Assembly (NCBI RefSeq): GCF_029962835.1
Contig: NC_080588.1
Coordinates: 60,474,001 to 60,538,000, forward strand
Origin: Magnolia sinica
Lineage: Eukaryota > Streptophyta > Magnoliopsida > Magnoliales > Magnoliaceae
DNA length: 64,000 nt
Direction: 5' to 3'
This document shows positions 1 through 18,200 of this stretch, one piece after another. Within the stretch, counting starts at the first letter, position 1. Each line of letters starts with the position of its first letter. The notes under the pieces were generated by a model, which worked only from the letters and a program-made list of their open reading frames with translations, did not search any database and was not told the origin of the DNA. The translations under genes and the position numbers were made by a program.

Positions 1-1831
1 TGATGGTGGCCCATCATTCGTCTCAGCGGATGATGTTTGCGAGCGACGGAAGAAAGGAAATCAGTTTCCTTTTATTTTCAAAAAAACTGTCGGGTCAAAC
101 CTTGTTTGACCCGATTTCTGGTTTGGTGCACAGCCGGTGCATGTGCACTGTGCACTTGCATTGTAAGTAGGGTCCACTTGTAATAGTGTTTCGAGAAATC
201 CACTCTATTGATCCGTTTTGTAGGGTCGTGTTACACCAGGGGCCAAAGTATGGGACTGATCCGAGCTTTTGGTGGGCCATAATACTAGTCAACGTGGGGA
301 TCAAGTTCACCATTGAACCAAACCACTATGGAAAGTTACTTACGTGTAATGCACGTGATTTCATGTGCTTCTTGGCTCCGTGAATGGTTGGGGTGAAGGT
401 GTGGTCCAGTATGATGTTTGGTGGGAAATCCTCTCCTTTCATTAGCTTCCTCATGTTAAGTTGGCCCAAGAGGTGAAATATGAAGCTGATTCGAGTTTCC
501 GGTGGAACACATGATTGGCTGACATGAGGGAAATTTTTTATTATTGGAAAAAGTCTATGTTGGGCATTTGAAAATAGGTGGGGAGGACTCCACGCTAGTT
601 TGAGTGATCTTGAGTAGAGGAAAAACATGATTTCCTTGTTTGAGCGTGATTCACTTTGGATAAGGCTTCCACTTGCGAATGTGACACATATGAGAGGCTA
701 AGTGGGGTCCACTATGATGCATTTTTGGAAGATCCATTCCACTCATCACTATAGTCACGCCGTGTTAGCCCATGAACCCAAATATGAAGTAGATTGGAGT
801 CTTACATGAGCTAATCTTAGAAATTCTCATAACAGGTGTTAAAAAGGACTTGATTTTAATTGACAGTCTATGTTCAATGATCAGGGTCCAATTTTGAAAA
901 AAATGTAAAGTCAAGATAGGTGAATGGTTAGACGAAACTTGGTGGTTGATCGATGGTGGGAAAAGGATATCACCTTTTGCGTCAAAAAGAAGGAACTGGC
1001 TTCAGCATTCAATGGTGTAGGATCATAGATCGGAATCCAAATTTTGTATAACGTCGTAGTCATGTGAGGCCAAGGTGTGGTCAAAATTTGAGTTGCGATG
1101 GACGGCCGGAAGTGGCTATATTTGAATATCTAGATTTATATAGAGTTGATAAGCCTTGAAAGGATAACTTCGCGCCTAAGGAAAGCCTACCAGAGTGGAG
1201 TCTTCATATTTCATTCTTGGTTCATATGATGGGCAATCCAAGTCGTTTATATAAAAGGAAATATTCAACTATGATTAGCCACGAGGTTTCTTCACTTGAT
1301 AGACACCAAAATTAACGGTTAAGGGGCTGATCTGTCAATTGGGTCATTTTTACAATAATCTAATGACTGAAATTCGACGTGTATGGTTAATTTATAATAC
1401 ATAGGCATGGTATAAAATTTCTCATCAAGCAGATCATGGGAACCATGTGATCTAGAATTCAGGGGTATAGGTTAATGACATTTTCATAATTATTGTTGAT
1501 TTAAAAGCTTCGTGAAATCAAGTGTTCTACTTGGTTCTATGTCCATTTCTAAGCAATTTTTACAAAAGAACTTGCATCTAAATCATTATGGTTAAAGAGT
1601 TATTCACCGATTTAATCAAGAAAAGATACATGTATCCGACCACATGATCAACGGTCGAATGACTTGATTTATGGATGAAGGTCATTCCCAGTGATCAGAT
1701 CTAGGTTTGAGAGTAGACGCAAGGTGAGGATAGCTAAGTTGGTATCGTATCCATATATATGTTCCGTTAAATCTCACATTAACGCTCAAGAACTTTCAAT
1801 ACTTGGGTATTGAAAAGTTCGGGGCGTCACA
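1..1831. repeat. Repeat-rich stretch ending like a Ty3/gypsy LTR
   Basis: No gene is visible. The first ~780 bases are scraps of fold-back MITE text (phrases such as 'ggtccacttg' and 'gtgggccat'). The stretch ends at 1831 in TTCGGGGCGTCACA, the kind of 3' terminus seen on plant gypsy LTRs and very like the terminus at 29476. The bases before it (about 900-1831) could be the body of a decayed LTR. I cannot find the other end or a target duplication, so the LTR reading is tentative. Confidence 0.3.
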
Positions 1832-1834
1832 GAT

Positions 1835-2135
1835 AATGATTCTCACTGTTAAAATTGTTTTAGGACCCATCGTGATGTTTATTTGGCAACCAACTTGTAG
1901 ATTAGGTCATAAAGACCTGGATGATGGCAAAAAACAAATATAAGCTTGATCCAAAAATTTGGTAGCCCCAAGAAGGTTTTAATGGTGAGAGTTCAATCAA
2001 CACTATGTGGCCCACATGAGATTTTGATCTACCACAGTTTTGGGTTTATACTATAAAATTATTTTTAAAAATGTATGGACGACATGGATTTATAACTAAC
2101 ATCTTGGTGGGACCCACCTAACATCCCTGCGGAAG
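1835..2135. mobile_element. Partial GGGCCCACC-type fold-back MITE (family A)
   Basis: Contains family landmarks in order: a 'cccatcgtgatgtttattt' block, 'gatcatggatg'-like centre, 'aagcttgatccaaaa', 'aatggtgagagttcaat', then 'aacatcttggtgggaccca'. The first arm is short, so this is a truncated copy. Next to it 'ctgcggaag' and 'gcttccgc' (2130-2157) resemble the outer ends of the copy at 33103-33590. Confidence 0.5.
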
Positions 2136-2325
2136 AACTTCATGTAAAAAGCTTCCGCCACATCATTCGGAGAGTTAGAGAATAAGGTGAAGATGCGTGC
2201 CAGTAAAGGAAACTCGCTCTTTCAAAGTCACGCATAAGAGCGCCTTCATGCAGACCGTTTGCCGTGTCCGATGGTTGATAGCAAGGTTCGCACGTAATGA
2301 CGTGCAAACTGGTGCGCAGCTAAGC

Positions 2326-2326
<1 letters not shown>

Positions 2327-2412
<86 letters not shown>
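2327..2412. repeat. Compound microsatellite (CT)n(TA)n
   Basis: About 45 bases of pure CT repeat run directly into about 40 bases of TA repeat. It is preceded by 'ggtgcgcag', the same phrase that precedes the compound array at 31265, so the microsatellite probably travels inside a dispersed repeat. Confidence 0.95.
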
Positions 2413-2416
<4 letters not shown>

Positions 2417-3256
2417 AAAAGTATCATGTAGCTTACGTTATACAATACGCTATCGCTATTTAAAACATTACTATGTAAAAGGAAGAGAAATCCAATTTGT
2501 TGAAATCATGGCTGAGATTTGAGGTAAAGATCTTCGCTCCCCCTTTCTTCGTAGCAAAAAAAAAAAAATGATAGAAGATCTCAGGCCGTGTAAATCACTT
2601 ATAGATAAGTGAAATACCACCTCTACTCCATGTACGATGCCTGTGAGTGGCTTACAAATTGTAACTCACTTACAAGTGAAATTACCGGTGAGTTATAGGT
2701 CACTTCTCGCTAACCCAACTTGCATGCATCCAAAGGACATCCGATTGCTGTGAGGTAGAGATGTGGGGAATTATAGGGTCATGATGATGATTATACATGT
2801 AGAAGACTAGAACAGTGTTATGTTGGGATAATGGTTCTTTTATCCGGGTCAATGATCGGTTGGGCTGTGTCATGGATGGGGATGCCTTGATAGTCTTTTG
2901 CATGAGATCTTTTCCTTGCAATCTTTGGCCTTTATTATAGGCCGTCTATTTTCAGGACGACAATTGAAGGGCCAGGATCTTCTAATCTAGGGTGGGTTTT
3001 CAGCTTTCCCCCATCCATGGTGGAGCTAATCAGATCAACAGTCTGGATAACTGAACTGTGGCTCCACTGTATGTACATGGTGCATCAAGCCACCATACAT
3101 CCTGATTGTAAGGTCGATGGGCCTATTTGATTGGTTGTAATCACAGGTAGTCAAAGTTAAATAATTAATAATTATTTACTAGGCATTTTCTGGACAAGTA
3201 TGACATCCCATCCGAGAGACTCCCACTGTGTGTGTTGGGTACCTTTGTACATGGCA

Positions 3257-3540
3257 AAACTCTGTGGCCTGCACCATGATTTGTGTTTCATCCATGCCGT
3301 CCATTCATTTTTTCCAAATCATTTTATGGGACGAGCTCAAAAATGAAGCAAATCCAAAGCTCAAGTGGCCCACGATGAAATAATGATGTCCACCAGTGAA
3401 CTCACTGTTTTCTGTGGTGTGGTCCATTTGATCTTTAGATCTTCTCATTTTTTGGTTCATGCTGTAAAGTGATCTAAAAAAATTGAATGAATGGTGTGGA
3501 TATAACACATACATCATGGTAGGGCCACAAAGTTTTGCTT
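3257..3540. mobile_element. Fold-back MITE, family A, short copy
   Basis: The two ends are inverted: 'aaaactctgtggcc' and 'gggccacaaagtttt'. Inside are the family landmarks 'catccatgccgtccattc', 'agctcaagtggcccac', 'ttctgtggtgtggtcca' and 'tggtgtggatataacacata'. Only about 280 bp long, so the central part is deleted relative to the ~480-bp copies elsewhere in the window. Confidence 0.65.
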
Positions 3541-4110
3541 GGAAAAGAGGTTGAAATTCGCACTATTTTCTATATGGAATTCCATCTATTCCAAACAGAT
3601 GCTAAAACCATCATTATGATTTTTCCACCATTTACCTCCCAATCAAACAGGCCCTAGTATTCAATTCAATGTAATTAATGAACAACAATTATAGGGTACT
3701 AATGGTTCATGTCTGTACAAGTGGGACCCATGTTCAAGAGATGCAGACCATTGATGTGATCCCTAAAAAGAAAGGGGGATGCCCCAAGAATTCCCTGATT
3801 GGTAGGTCCTAACCTTTTGATCAGTTGCCTAAAATCAGTCCCCTTTACGAAAAGATATAGCAACGGCCCACATCAAAGGTAAGCCAAAAGGTCAAGGTTT
3901 CCCAATCTGGGAGATCTTTGAGTTTATGGTGAGCCTCATCAGATTAACAATTATGGATTGCTTAACCATGGGTCCTCCTGCACAGGCTAGCCAGATCAGG
4001 ACACTACATGTCTTCTATCTTGGGACCCCTATAATTCCTTGAAAACCTTCCACATCTCTTATTTTTTCAGAACACATTCCAAGATTTTTATCCCATTGTT
4101 TGGATGGTGG

Positions 4111-4120
4111 TTATAAATAG
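4111..4120 (+). promoter_or_regulatory. TATA-like box upstream of APS kinase
   Basis: The string ttataaatag lies about 440 bp before the APS kinase start codon. That spacing fits only if a 5'-UTR of some hundred bases, perhaps with a short intron, lies between. An AG acceptor-like site (tttgtctag) just before the coding exon supports a spliced leader. Inferred from motif and position only. Confidence 0.35.
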
Positions 4121-4492
4121 AAAATTGGTTCCTACATGTGGGCTTTTCTTTGATAACCTCCCTACAACCATATCTTGCAAAAAGCAGCATGAACTAGTCA
4201 AAAGAACAATACCATTTTTGCCAGTTCATTAACCACTAGAAATAACATTTATAACAATTTTAAAACTCAGAAGAGCCAGATCGATCTAATCAATAAAATA
4301 TTTAGTGATACAACCCATTCCAGTCCTATCCGGTCTGTCCATCCGGTTCGTTCCAGGTTCAAAATACTTAAAAGAGTTCTTGGAAGTTGAAAAGCGAATA
4401 AGTACAGAGAATAGCAACTGCACATGTTGGTATCAGTTGCACCAGCCAGTCTCAAGCCTGGATAAAGAAAGAGGAATGATATGAGCACTGTG

Positions 4493-4510
4493 ATGTCTAC
4501 TGTTGTGTGA
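4493..4510 (+). promoter_or_regulatory. Short upstream ORF duplicating the APS kinase start
   Basis: An ATG at 4493 reads M-S-T-V-V-stop. Its context (tgtgatgtctactgt) is a near copy of the sequence around the true start at 4562 (M-S-T-V-G-N-S), 69 bases downstream. If the region is in the mature leader, ribosomes meet this decoy first. A possible intron (donor-like gtatca near 4430, acceptor ending near 4544) would remove it, so retention could decide whether the uORF is present. Confidence 0.45.
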
Positions 4511-4561
4511 ATCTGACAAGGGTTTTGTTCTTCTGTTTGTCTAGGGACAAATGGTGTTGTG

Positions 4562-9657
<5,096 letters not shown>

Positions 9658-10960
9658 CAAATTACCAGCAATTCATATTTTGGTATTGAACAGCTGAAAC
9701 TACTCTATCCACATTGCAGACAGCCTATAAGCATAGATACAAATTTCAGGCCCAGTGATTCGATGTAGTTCTACATTGATTAGTTTGATTGAGTGACCAT
9801 CAAGATGAGTCAGTCCAGGAAATGCTGTGCTTTTTATCCATGTGTTTCTGCTCAAAAGTTGTAATTTTTGTATTTTATTATTGCTAACACGATTTTTTTT
9901 CTTCTTTTGCGAATAATGAGTGCCTTTGATTCTCTAGGCAGCTGAGGAAATAGTCCAATCCCATCAAGGTGGATTTCTCTTGATGTTTCTATAGAGGATG
10001 TTGTAAAATTTTATGGGAATATCAGTTCAAACATTCAAAATCTATTTGCCATGCCTAATGTTCATATGTTTTGTACTCTTCATGTTTTCTAAGAGAATGT
10101 TTTGCCTACTGTTCAGAATGTTTCACAGTCAACTGATCTGGGTACTCTAACTTGGTAGGCCCTGTTTTAAATGAGCCACAGTGACAATCCTTTTCATGTT
10201 GGTCATCAAGCAGATTGAAACAAAAACGATCGATGGTCCACATTCAAAGTTAGTATGTATGATGGAGCGCATGTGGCAGTGGGCGGTTGTTCATGCATCT
10301 TATAAAATATTTCCCATTCCCAGAAATTTGGTTTGATTTCTACATATTCATTCATTCAGGGGGCCCACTGAGTAGGTGAACAATGTTACTGTTCCCTGTG
10401 GACAAACTGAGTGAGAATGCTCTTCCATCCATACCTTTCAGTAGATGGGACACCTCTTGATTATCTATGGCCCCATTAATCTCACAGCAAGTATGACCCC
10501 ATTAACTTGATCTATTGCCTGAACTTTTATCATTACGAAGTAGCCCATGAAATTTCTTTATAGATTCGGCAATTAGTTCCCCCCACATTGATGTAATTTC
10601 TCTGCAGGGTTGGCAATGGGCCGGCTTGCGACTAGTCCAACTCAATATTTTGAATAGGCCTGTACTGGAAGGCCTGGCTCGACTAGTTCAAGATTGGCTG
10701 CAACCAACCCCAGGCCTGCCTCTGGTCAGTCGGATTTTTTCGAGGTGGAAGATAGGAAACCACCTGAATTGTCCAGATGATAAGCACATACACAGATTTT
10801 TTCCATGAAAAGGGACACATTACACATTTAACTCTGTGAAAGAGTGGATGAAAATCAAGCCTGGATTGCCAATCGGTAGGCTGCTAATTCACTTAGTTGT
10901 ATAGTTCAAAATCAGATGACATTATTGATATTGGCCTGCCTAAGTAAGATCCAATGATTA
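9658..10960. other. 3' flank of APS kinase and intergenic sequence
   Basis: The first ~250 bases are probably the 3'-UTR (T-rich, several TTGTATTTTATT-like stretches near 9870). Beyond that there is no recognisable exon. 'ggcccactgagtaggtgaacaatg' text near 10360 belongs to a dispersed repeat. Confidence 0.4.
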
Positions 10961-10971
10961 GTGGTAGAAGG

Positions 10972-11407
10972 GTAGGAGTGAAACTTGGGTCGGGCGCAAC
11001 CTGAACCCATGAGCCAAACTTGAACTTTTAGGTCACGTTGGGTTGGGCAGAAAATCTTCAAACCAACCCAACCCTACATTGGATTGAGCTTTGCCTTTTT
11101 AAGTCAAAGGACAACTTGATTCAACTGCGACCTGACTCTGGATGTTTAAAGATATAGCCGTAGAATTATGTATGGAAATGCTAGTTGTATTTGATGGTTA
11201 GATGTTTAATGGCGTTATTTGATGCTCAGATGTTTGATTTTGTGTATTAGTTTAATAGTTGGGGTGTTAACCTGACCTAACCTAAGTTATGTTAGGGTTG
11301 AATGGTCAATGCCTCGGGTTAGGTCTTGAGTTGGGTCAGGCCTCTTAAGGTTGGGTTGGGTTTGGGTTGACCCTCAACCTGATCCGCCTGCAGTGCACTT
11401 CACCCTA
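10972..11407. mobile_element. Probable hAT-like fold-back MITE
   Basis: Outer sequences 'gggtaggagtgaaacttgggt' and the inverse of 'gcagtgcacttcaccc' are roughly complementary. The interior is rich in alternating 'gggttgggt' and 'aacctgaac' strings that can pair with each other. No 8-bp target duplication was found, so the superfamily is a guess. Confidence 0.35.
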
Positions 11408-12178
11408 TTAATGGGTCATCTAGTTGTTGTGCATTTTGGATGAGGATTCATCCAAGAGGTGAGCTCACCCTAGTAAAGGCGGAGAAAGAATCGATTAAGT
11501 TCAAACATTCTTAGTATTACACACAACTCTAATTTTCTTTCATTGTGGGAAAAATCACTCTATGGTGGGTGAGCTTGTTCAATAATGCATGGTCTAGACA
11601 TCAACCCTTCACAAATTCCCCTTTATCGGCAGCACGGTGTAATTGTGCTAAAGCCAAAGTGTGGGGCTTCAGTGCATCGGTCCGCCAAACATGTCGGTAA
11701 CCATGTATAAATGGGTTTCATGCCAATTGTTAACATGCCAAAGTTGTTAACAACTTCTCCAAAAGCGAAAAACCCCATAATTTATTAAAACTAGTAAGTT
11801 TTGATTAAAAATTCAAAATTAACCACTAAATCAACATATTTTTGGAAAACGATTTAGGGAGTAATGGCCTTTGCCATTTGTTAACATGCCAAAGTTGTCA
11901 ATAGTTTTCCAACAACATATCATGTGCACAACACGGAAAACCGATTACAAAGTTATAGTCGTTGGAAGCTATAATATGAGCTAGACGCTTGATTGAAATT
12001 TCGAACCCACTTTCTTTTTATCATAGCCATTCATGTAATTATCCTTTACTTTGTCCTACATTAGGATTTCATCTTTAAATGGCAATTACATTACTTTTAA
12101 GCATGGACTGCAAAGAGAATTGATTCTCGAGAAGTAGTTCACTCCATGTGCACTAGTCTGTTCATTTAGGACCCGTTT
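11408..12178. other. Intergenic, no gene seen
   Basis: Mixed AT-rich sequence with an internal near-repeat: 'atttgttaacatgccaaagttgt' text occurs near 11727 and again near 11878, each followed by 'aacaactt' or a related string. No exon, RNA gene or clear transposon end was recognised. Confidence 0.35.
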
Positions 12179-12383
12179 GTATACCACCAAATAAGTTACT
12201 TTTTCTACTTACAGTAGTAAATAAGTAACTTATTTGATATCAGTAAGTTTGGTTTAAGATCAATTATAAGTAACTTTTTTTTACTTAAAGTTACTTAATC
12301 ACTTCAACTTAATAAGAAACCAAGATAAGTTACTTGAGGCAAAAGTAGTTTATCTTAAATAACTTAAGATCCAAACACCCCCT
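12179..12383. mobile_element. Tourist- or hAT-like MITE with GGACCCGTTTG ends
   Basis: Starts ggacccgtttgtatac and ends with ccaaacaccccc, an imperfect inverted repeat. The interior (about 205 bp) consists of 'aagtaactta' strings in both orientations and would fold back on itself. Flanks are TTA on the left and TAA on the right, so the target duplication is uncertain. Confidence 0.5.
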
Positions 12384-13245
12384 AATGAGTTTAATGTGCT
12401 TTTAATATTTATTTCTTTTTCTCTTCTTTTTTTTTCCCCCCAAGAGAGATCCAATATAACATAATACTTTTCCAAGGTCTTGATAGGGCATCACCTTTTA
12501 CCATAGCTATTATGCAGGGTTGGGTTTTCACCCCCCTCACACCTTAGATGATCATCTCAACTATTTGTATACTAGATTTATTCTGTAGGCACCATGTTAA
12601 GAAGCATTTATTGAAAGGATGAGTATGAAGTTGAATTTGTGATATTGAAAAGTAAAGTTTCAATGGGTCATATTCAAATACAAGAGTCAAAGTTAGGATC
12701 ATCAAAAATGTCATATAGCTTTTACATGGTTGTAATGAAAACATTAACTATTCATATCATCATCTAGAAGCTCATATGGTAGATATTCCACATGTAAACA
12801 AAACTCATTAATCTGATATCTCAATGTCCATGCAAAGGGATTTCGAAACAACGGTCCCTGTAGATGTTTACAATGATCTGGACCTTTCATCTAGAAGTTT
12901 CCACTATAGATGCCCACATAGAGAAAATATCACCAATCAGAGATATCTTCTTCCATACAAAATGACTTAGAAATAATGGGCCCAATAGAGAGTTTCTAAA
13001 CCAACCTTCGTGTGGAACGATGAAGATCTTTGGGACCTTCTAGATAAACGATCTGGATCATCATGTGGTCCGGTAGAAAGGGCCACCCCAAATAGTAATT
13101 GCAATGGGTTGGGTTTAGACCAGGGCCTACCCCGGCCCAAGTCCAACATGGGTCTGGCATAGCAGACCCAAGCCCGAACCCAGAAAATGAGAATGGCCCA
13201 ATCCGGATGGCTTGAAATTGATAAAAATCGCTATCTCCCCACTTG
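12384..13245. other. Intergenic, no gene seen
   Basis: AT-rich sequence. 13090-13200 contains 'gggcctaccccggcccaag' text that resembles low-copy repeat sequence. No exon, tRNA or transposon terminus was recognised. Confidence 0.3.
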
Positions 13246-13249
13246 AATG

Positions 13250-13460
13250 CTCTTAATCTGAAAGGAAAAGAAAATATAAGCTTGATCCAAAACTTTTGTG
13301 GCCCACAAGAAGATTGTAATGGTCAATTACTACTGTTTCCTCCGGTATTTTCCACTTGAGATTTGGATCTGCTTTATTTTTGGGCTCATGTCTTAAAATG
13401 ACCTGACCAAACGGATGGACGGTGTGGATATATAATACATACATCAAGGTAGGCCCCACA
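13250..13460. mobile_element. Half copy of fold-back MITE family A
   Basis: Carries only the second arm of the family: 'agcttgatccaaaactttt', 'tgagatttggatctgcttt', 'atggacggtgtggatata', 'catacatcaaggtaggcccc'. The first arm is absent. Confidence 0.6.
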
Positions 13461-14081
13461 ATCAGGACCGCACCATGTTGGGTGAGGCAGGGGCGGCACC
13501 TAATCCGCTCCCAATCCCGAACTTCTTTCTATATGAACGGCTGAGAAAAGTCGACGGGATGCACCACAAGAAAGGCGAGATGTAAGGCCTTGCTCCTTTT
13601 ATACGGTCATTTTCTCGTGCGGGCGCTTCATGAAGAGAAATGATCGGGTACACCGTTTGTATAACGACTTATGATACAGGACGTGAATAGAATATCCAAA
13701 CCATGAAAAATGTGGGTCACACCATAATTATCACCTGATATAAAACTCAGTTCGATCTGATCTTGATATAGTGTCAAATCAATGGTCAACAGAGGGGATG
13801 ACTCAGTGTACTCGTGTGGCCCACCTAATTAATGGATGTCCACGATTTTTATCTTAGATTGTAATCATGGTGTGTCCCACCGTTTGCATGGATTGGATAT
13901 TTTACACATGTTGCATGTTGGTGCAAAAAAATGGTTTTATATCTGATCATTTCTCTTTGGTGAATTCCACATGGCACGTCTCCACCGTGACCAGAGCCAT
14001 TGATTTGGTGGGCGTCATCTGAGCATGCCATATATCACCGTAAATCATGACAAGTGTGTTGGCAGCCGCACGTGAAGAAGC

Positions 14082-15269
14082 TGTTGCAAAAATATTGATT
14101 TTAATAAAAATATTTTAATAATAAAATATAATATAATATAAAAAGTTGTTTTGAAAAAACACTTTTCTACGGGTTTTTTGGAATAGTCCCACATGGAAAA
14201 GAGAAGAGAAAAACCTGTGGTTTATATGAAGGAAGTGGAGTATTATAATATTTACTTACCTAGTCTGTGGACTATGGACTTTACGCACTGGAACACCCGC
14301 GCGCGCGCTCGCACACGGGCTCGGGTTCGGTGCGAGGGCATGGGCATGTGAGGCAGTGTGGCTGTAGAGGCGCTAGTGGCGCACTTTGCACTTCGCAAGA
14401 GTCGCTCCTTCGCGACCTTGAGCGAACCGGAGCGAGACGTGTGCGAGTCGCGGTGCGACTAAGTGGTTATGGCGGGTGGCTGGTTAGTAGAGAGACTAAA
14501 GAACTGAGAGAAAAATCTCTCAGTATGAATAGAGGGACTGAAAAGAGCTGTGCGTGGGCATTTGAGGCAGTGTGGCTGTAGAGGCGCTAGTGGCGCACTT
14601 TGAATGGCTAGCCCAACAGCTAGAAAACGGCTAGCTATTGTCTCACAACATTCAACATATAGCAGCTTAATGGCCCATGCATAACAGTTAGAAAACGGCC
14701 ATAAAAATGGCTTAATGGAATTTAAGTCTCTGGACCATAACCCCCTAGCCATCCTAGCCTATAAAAGGAGGACTTGGATGGGTTTCCAATCCATCTCAAC
14801 TCACTCCAGCAAACCCATACGAACTAAGACAGTCAGCCCCTCTCCACTCAAATATTCTAGTGTTTTCCAGCAACATAGCAAGGCTTAAACCTTAGCTTGA
14901 AGAACAGACCAGTGGTGTGGTCTAGAACGGTTCAACTGAACCAGTGACCTGTGCAGAAGTTTTTCTCTTCTTTTCTTCTTCTTTTGAAATTTTTTCCTTT
15001 ATATTGTAATACTGCCAGAAAGCGTGTAATTGAGTTCCATTTGGTGGGCCTTCGTGTTTGCTGAACGCAGACCCACACCAGGCTCGTCGTATCCTAGAAG
15101 CTATTTGCCTATAACCTACCAGCATACTCAATTCACTTGAGTAGGGGCAAATAACGCTTTAAGGATAGCGTTTCAGACGTGCTTCAGCCTGTCCTGATTT
15201 CTGATTATTTTGCACTTTTCGGTTTCCATATTATACAGAAATACATTAAACTGTATAATTAATCCAACA
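14082..15269 (+). repeat. 5' LTR of the copia element
   Basis: About 1.19 kb, TG...CA ends. Contains an AT-rich opening, a GC-rich middle with 'gcgcgcgctcgc' strings, a TATA-like 'ctataaaagga' near 14758 that should lie just before the transcript start, and a T-rich pyrimidine stretch near 14960. A ~50-base segment starting 'gtgtggctgtagaggcgcta' occurs twice (near 14355 and 14568); the 3' LTR has it once. Confidence 0.93.
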
Positions 15270-18200
15270 ATCTTAAAGCGTTATTCTACTGATGGAAGCC
15301 GACAGTGTTTCATCCATCAAGTTGATGAATCAGGACTTGATACGTCTTGATCGGTTCGATGGAACCAATTTTACAAGATGGCAAGACAAGCTGAAATTTC
15401 TCCTGACGACACTGAAGATCTATTACATATTAGATCCAAATTTGCAAGCACTACCTGAAGCATCTGACAACGATACACCTGAACAAGTAGCTGCCCGCAT
15501 CAAAAGAGCCGAAGACGAACTCTTGTGTCGAGGACACATTCTGAACGCTCTCTCCGACCGCCTGTACGATCTATACCAACAGACGTCATCAGCAAAGGAG
15601 ATCTGGGCCGCTTTGGAATTCAAATACAAGGCTGAAGAAAAAGGTACCAACAAGTTTATCATCGCCAGGTATTTTGACTTCAGCATGGTAGATAATAAAC
15701 CGCTGCTGCCCCAAATCCAAGAATTGCAGCTAATAGTAAACAAAATCAAAGCGATAAAAATCGATCTTCCTGAATCATTCCAAGTCGGGGCCATAATCGC
15801 CAAATTGTCACCGATGTGGAAATACTATAAAAAAAAGTTGCTGCATAAAATCGAGGACTATACACTGAAACAAATCCAGAAACACCTCAGGATTGAGGAA
15901 GAATCCCATAACCGCGATAGAAAAAATGATAACGGGAATACCTCGTCCAAGGTGCATGCTGTAGAAAACACTAATAACAAACATCCCGAGAAGGACAATT
16001 CCCTGAAACCTAATAAAGGAAAATTCAAGAAGAACACCCAAAAGAAGAATGGAAAGTTCAAGGGCCCATGCCATGTCTGTGGAAAAATCGGGCACTATGC
16101 TCGAGTATGCCGCTATCGCAAATCCAAAAAAGAGGCAAGTACAGTAGAAGAAGGCGATATTGTGGCTATGATCACTGAGGTGAATACCATCCAAGGTAAA
16201 GTTCCAGGTTGGTGGTATGATACTTCCACTACTGTACATGTGTGCTACGACAAATCAGCCTTCAAAACCTATGAGAAATTGACCGATGGTCAAGAAGTCC
16301 AATGGGTAATGATGTCCGATCGAAGGTCCTCGGCAAAGGAACTGTCGAACTGATATTCACCTCTAGAAAGAAAGTGATTCTAACTAATGTACTGCACGTC
16401 CCAGACATGAGGCGAAACTTAGTTTCTGGAGATCTTTTGAAAAAATCAGACATACGGGTGGTGTATGAGTCAGGTAAACTGATTCTGTCCAAAAATGGAA
16501 ATTTTGTCGGAAAGGGATATGCTTGTAACGGAATGGTTAAGTTTTCTCTGAATAAAAGTAGCACTCTGCGTATCCGCTGGACTGTGGCATGATAGACTAG
16601 CCCATATAGGGTATAGTACGTTGAAGTCTATGGCTAAGAATGGTTTAATCTCATACACAAATAATGAAACCGAAAAATGTGAAGTGTGCATAAGATCCAA
16701 AATGACAAAGAAACCTTTTCCAAGTGTTGAAAGATCGTCTCAAGTATTGGATCTTGTGCACAGTGACATTTGTTAGTTAAACGGCATTCTTACTCGTGGA
16801 GGTAAACGGTACTTCATAACCTTTATAGATGATTGCTCTAGGTATGTGTATGTGTACCTATTAAAAAGTAAAGATGAAGCATTAAGCATGTTTAAAATAT
16901 ATAAAGCAGAAGTGGAGAATCAACTGAATAAGAAAATAAAAATTCTCCGTAGCGACAGAGGAGGAGAATACTTCTCCAATGAATTCGATAACTTCTGTGA
17001 AGAACATGGACTGATACATCAATGTACAACGCCATATACACCTCAACCAAACGGAATAGCTGAAAGGAAGAATAGAACCTTAGTAGAAATGGTCAACTCA
17101 ATGCTGATAAGAGCAAAGTTGCCACTAAGTCTATGGGGAGAGGCACTACTTGCAGCATGCCATATAATAAACAGAATTCCGTCTAAAAAATATAAAATAT
17201 CTTCATATGAAACATGGAGAGGTAGAAAACCTAACCTAGGATATCTAAGAGTGTGGGGGTGTTTTGCATATTGCAGAACCCCTGATCCAAAAAGAACTAA
17301 GTTAGGACCAAGAGCTATTAAGTGCGCCTTCGTAGGGTATGCACAAAATAGTAAAGCTTATAGACTTCTAGACATAGAGTCTAATACAATAATAGAATCA
17401 AGAGATGTTGAGTTCTTTGAGAACTCACTATCCTTGGAGTCAAAGGATAATGAAATCCAAACTCCTAATAGAGAACCAGATAGCACAATTACACAGATAG
17501 TGGAAGCTCCTATTGAGCCTCGTAGGAGTCAAAGAACAAGAATAGAGAAGAGTCTTGTAAATGACTATATAGACTCACAACGTGTTATTTTCCATCTTGT
17601 AGAAGGAGATAGAGAAAATGTTATAAGAAAAATACCTATAGTAATGACTATAGAAGATGATCCTAAAACATATAAAGAGACCATATCCTCTAGAGACTCG
17701 GCTTTCTGGAAAGAAGCTATAAATGATGAAATGGAATCCATACTATCATATCAAACATGGGAACTAATTAACTTACCTCCAGGTTCTAGACCCATAGGTT
17801 GTAATTGGGTATTTAAAAAGAAATATCACACAGATGGGACTATCCAAACCTTTAAAGCTCGATTAGTAGCTAAAGGTTTTAGACAAAAAGAAGGGATAGA
17901 TTACTTTGACACCTACTCTCCTGTAGCTAGGATAACATCCATTAGGATATTATTTGCGCTAGCTTCAATACATCATCTTTACATCACCCAAATGGATGTA
18001 AAGACTGCATTCCTGTATGGTGACCTGAACGAGGAGGTATACATGGAACAACCTGAAGGATTCGTTCTACCAGGAAATGAAAATAAAGTATGTAGATTAG
18101 TCAAATCATTGTATGGATTAAAACAAGAACCAGAACAGTGGCATGAAAAGTTTGACTCCAAAATACTTTCTCATGGTTTCATACATAATGTAGCTGACAA

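Larger units (their letters stand above)
2161..4110. other. Intergenic upstream of the APS kinase gene
   Basis: No coding exon recognised. Holds a compound microsatellite at 2327-2412 and a MITE at 3257-3540 (both listed separately). The rest is AT-rich single-copy-looking sequence; several phrases such as 'agtgggacccatg' recall MITE text. Confidence 0.4.

Noticed and set aside
2197-2418. Open frame with SLSLSL-YIYIYI tail (and similar at 31126-31625 and 49972-50169)
   Set aside because: Translation of CT and TA microsatellites; no start context or domain.
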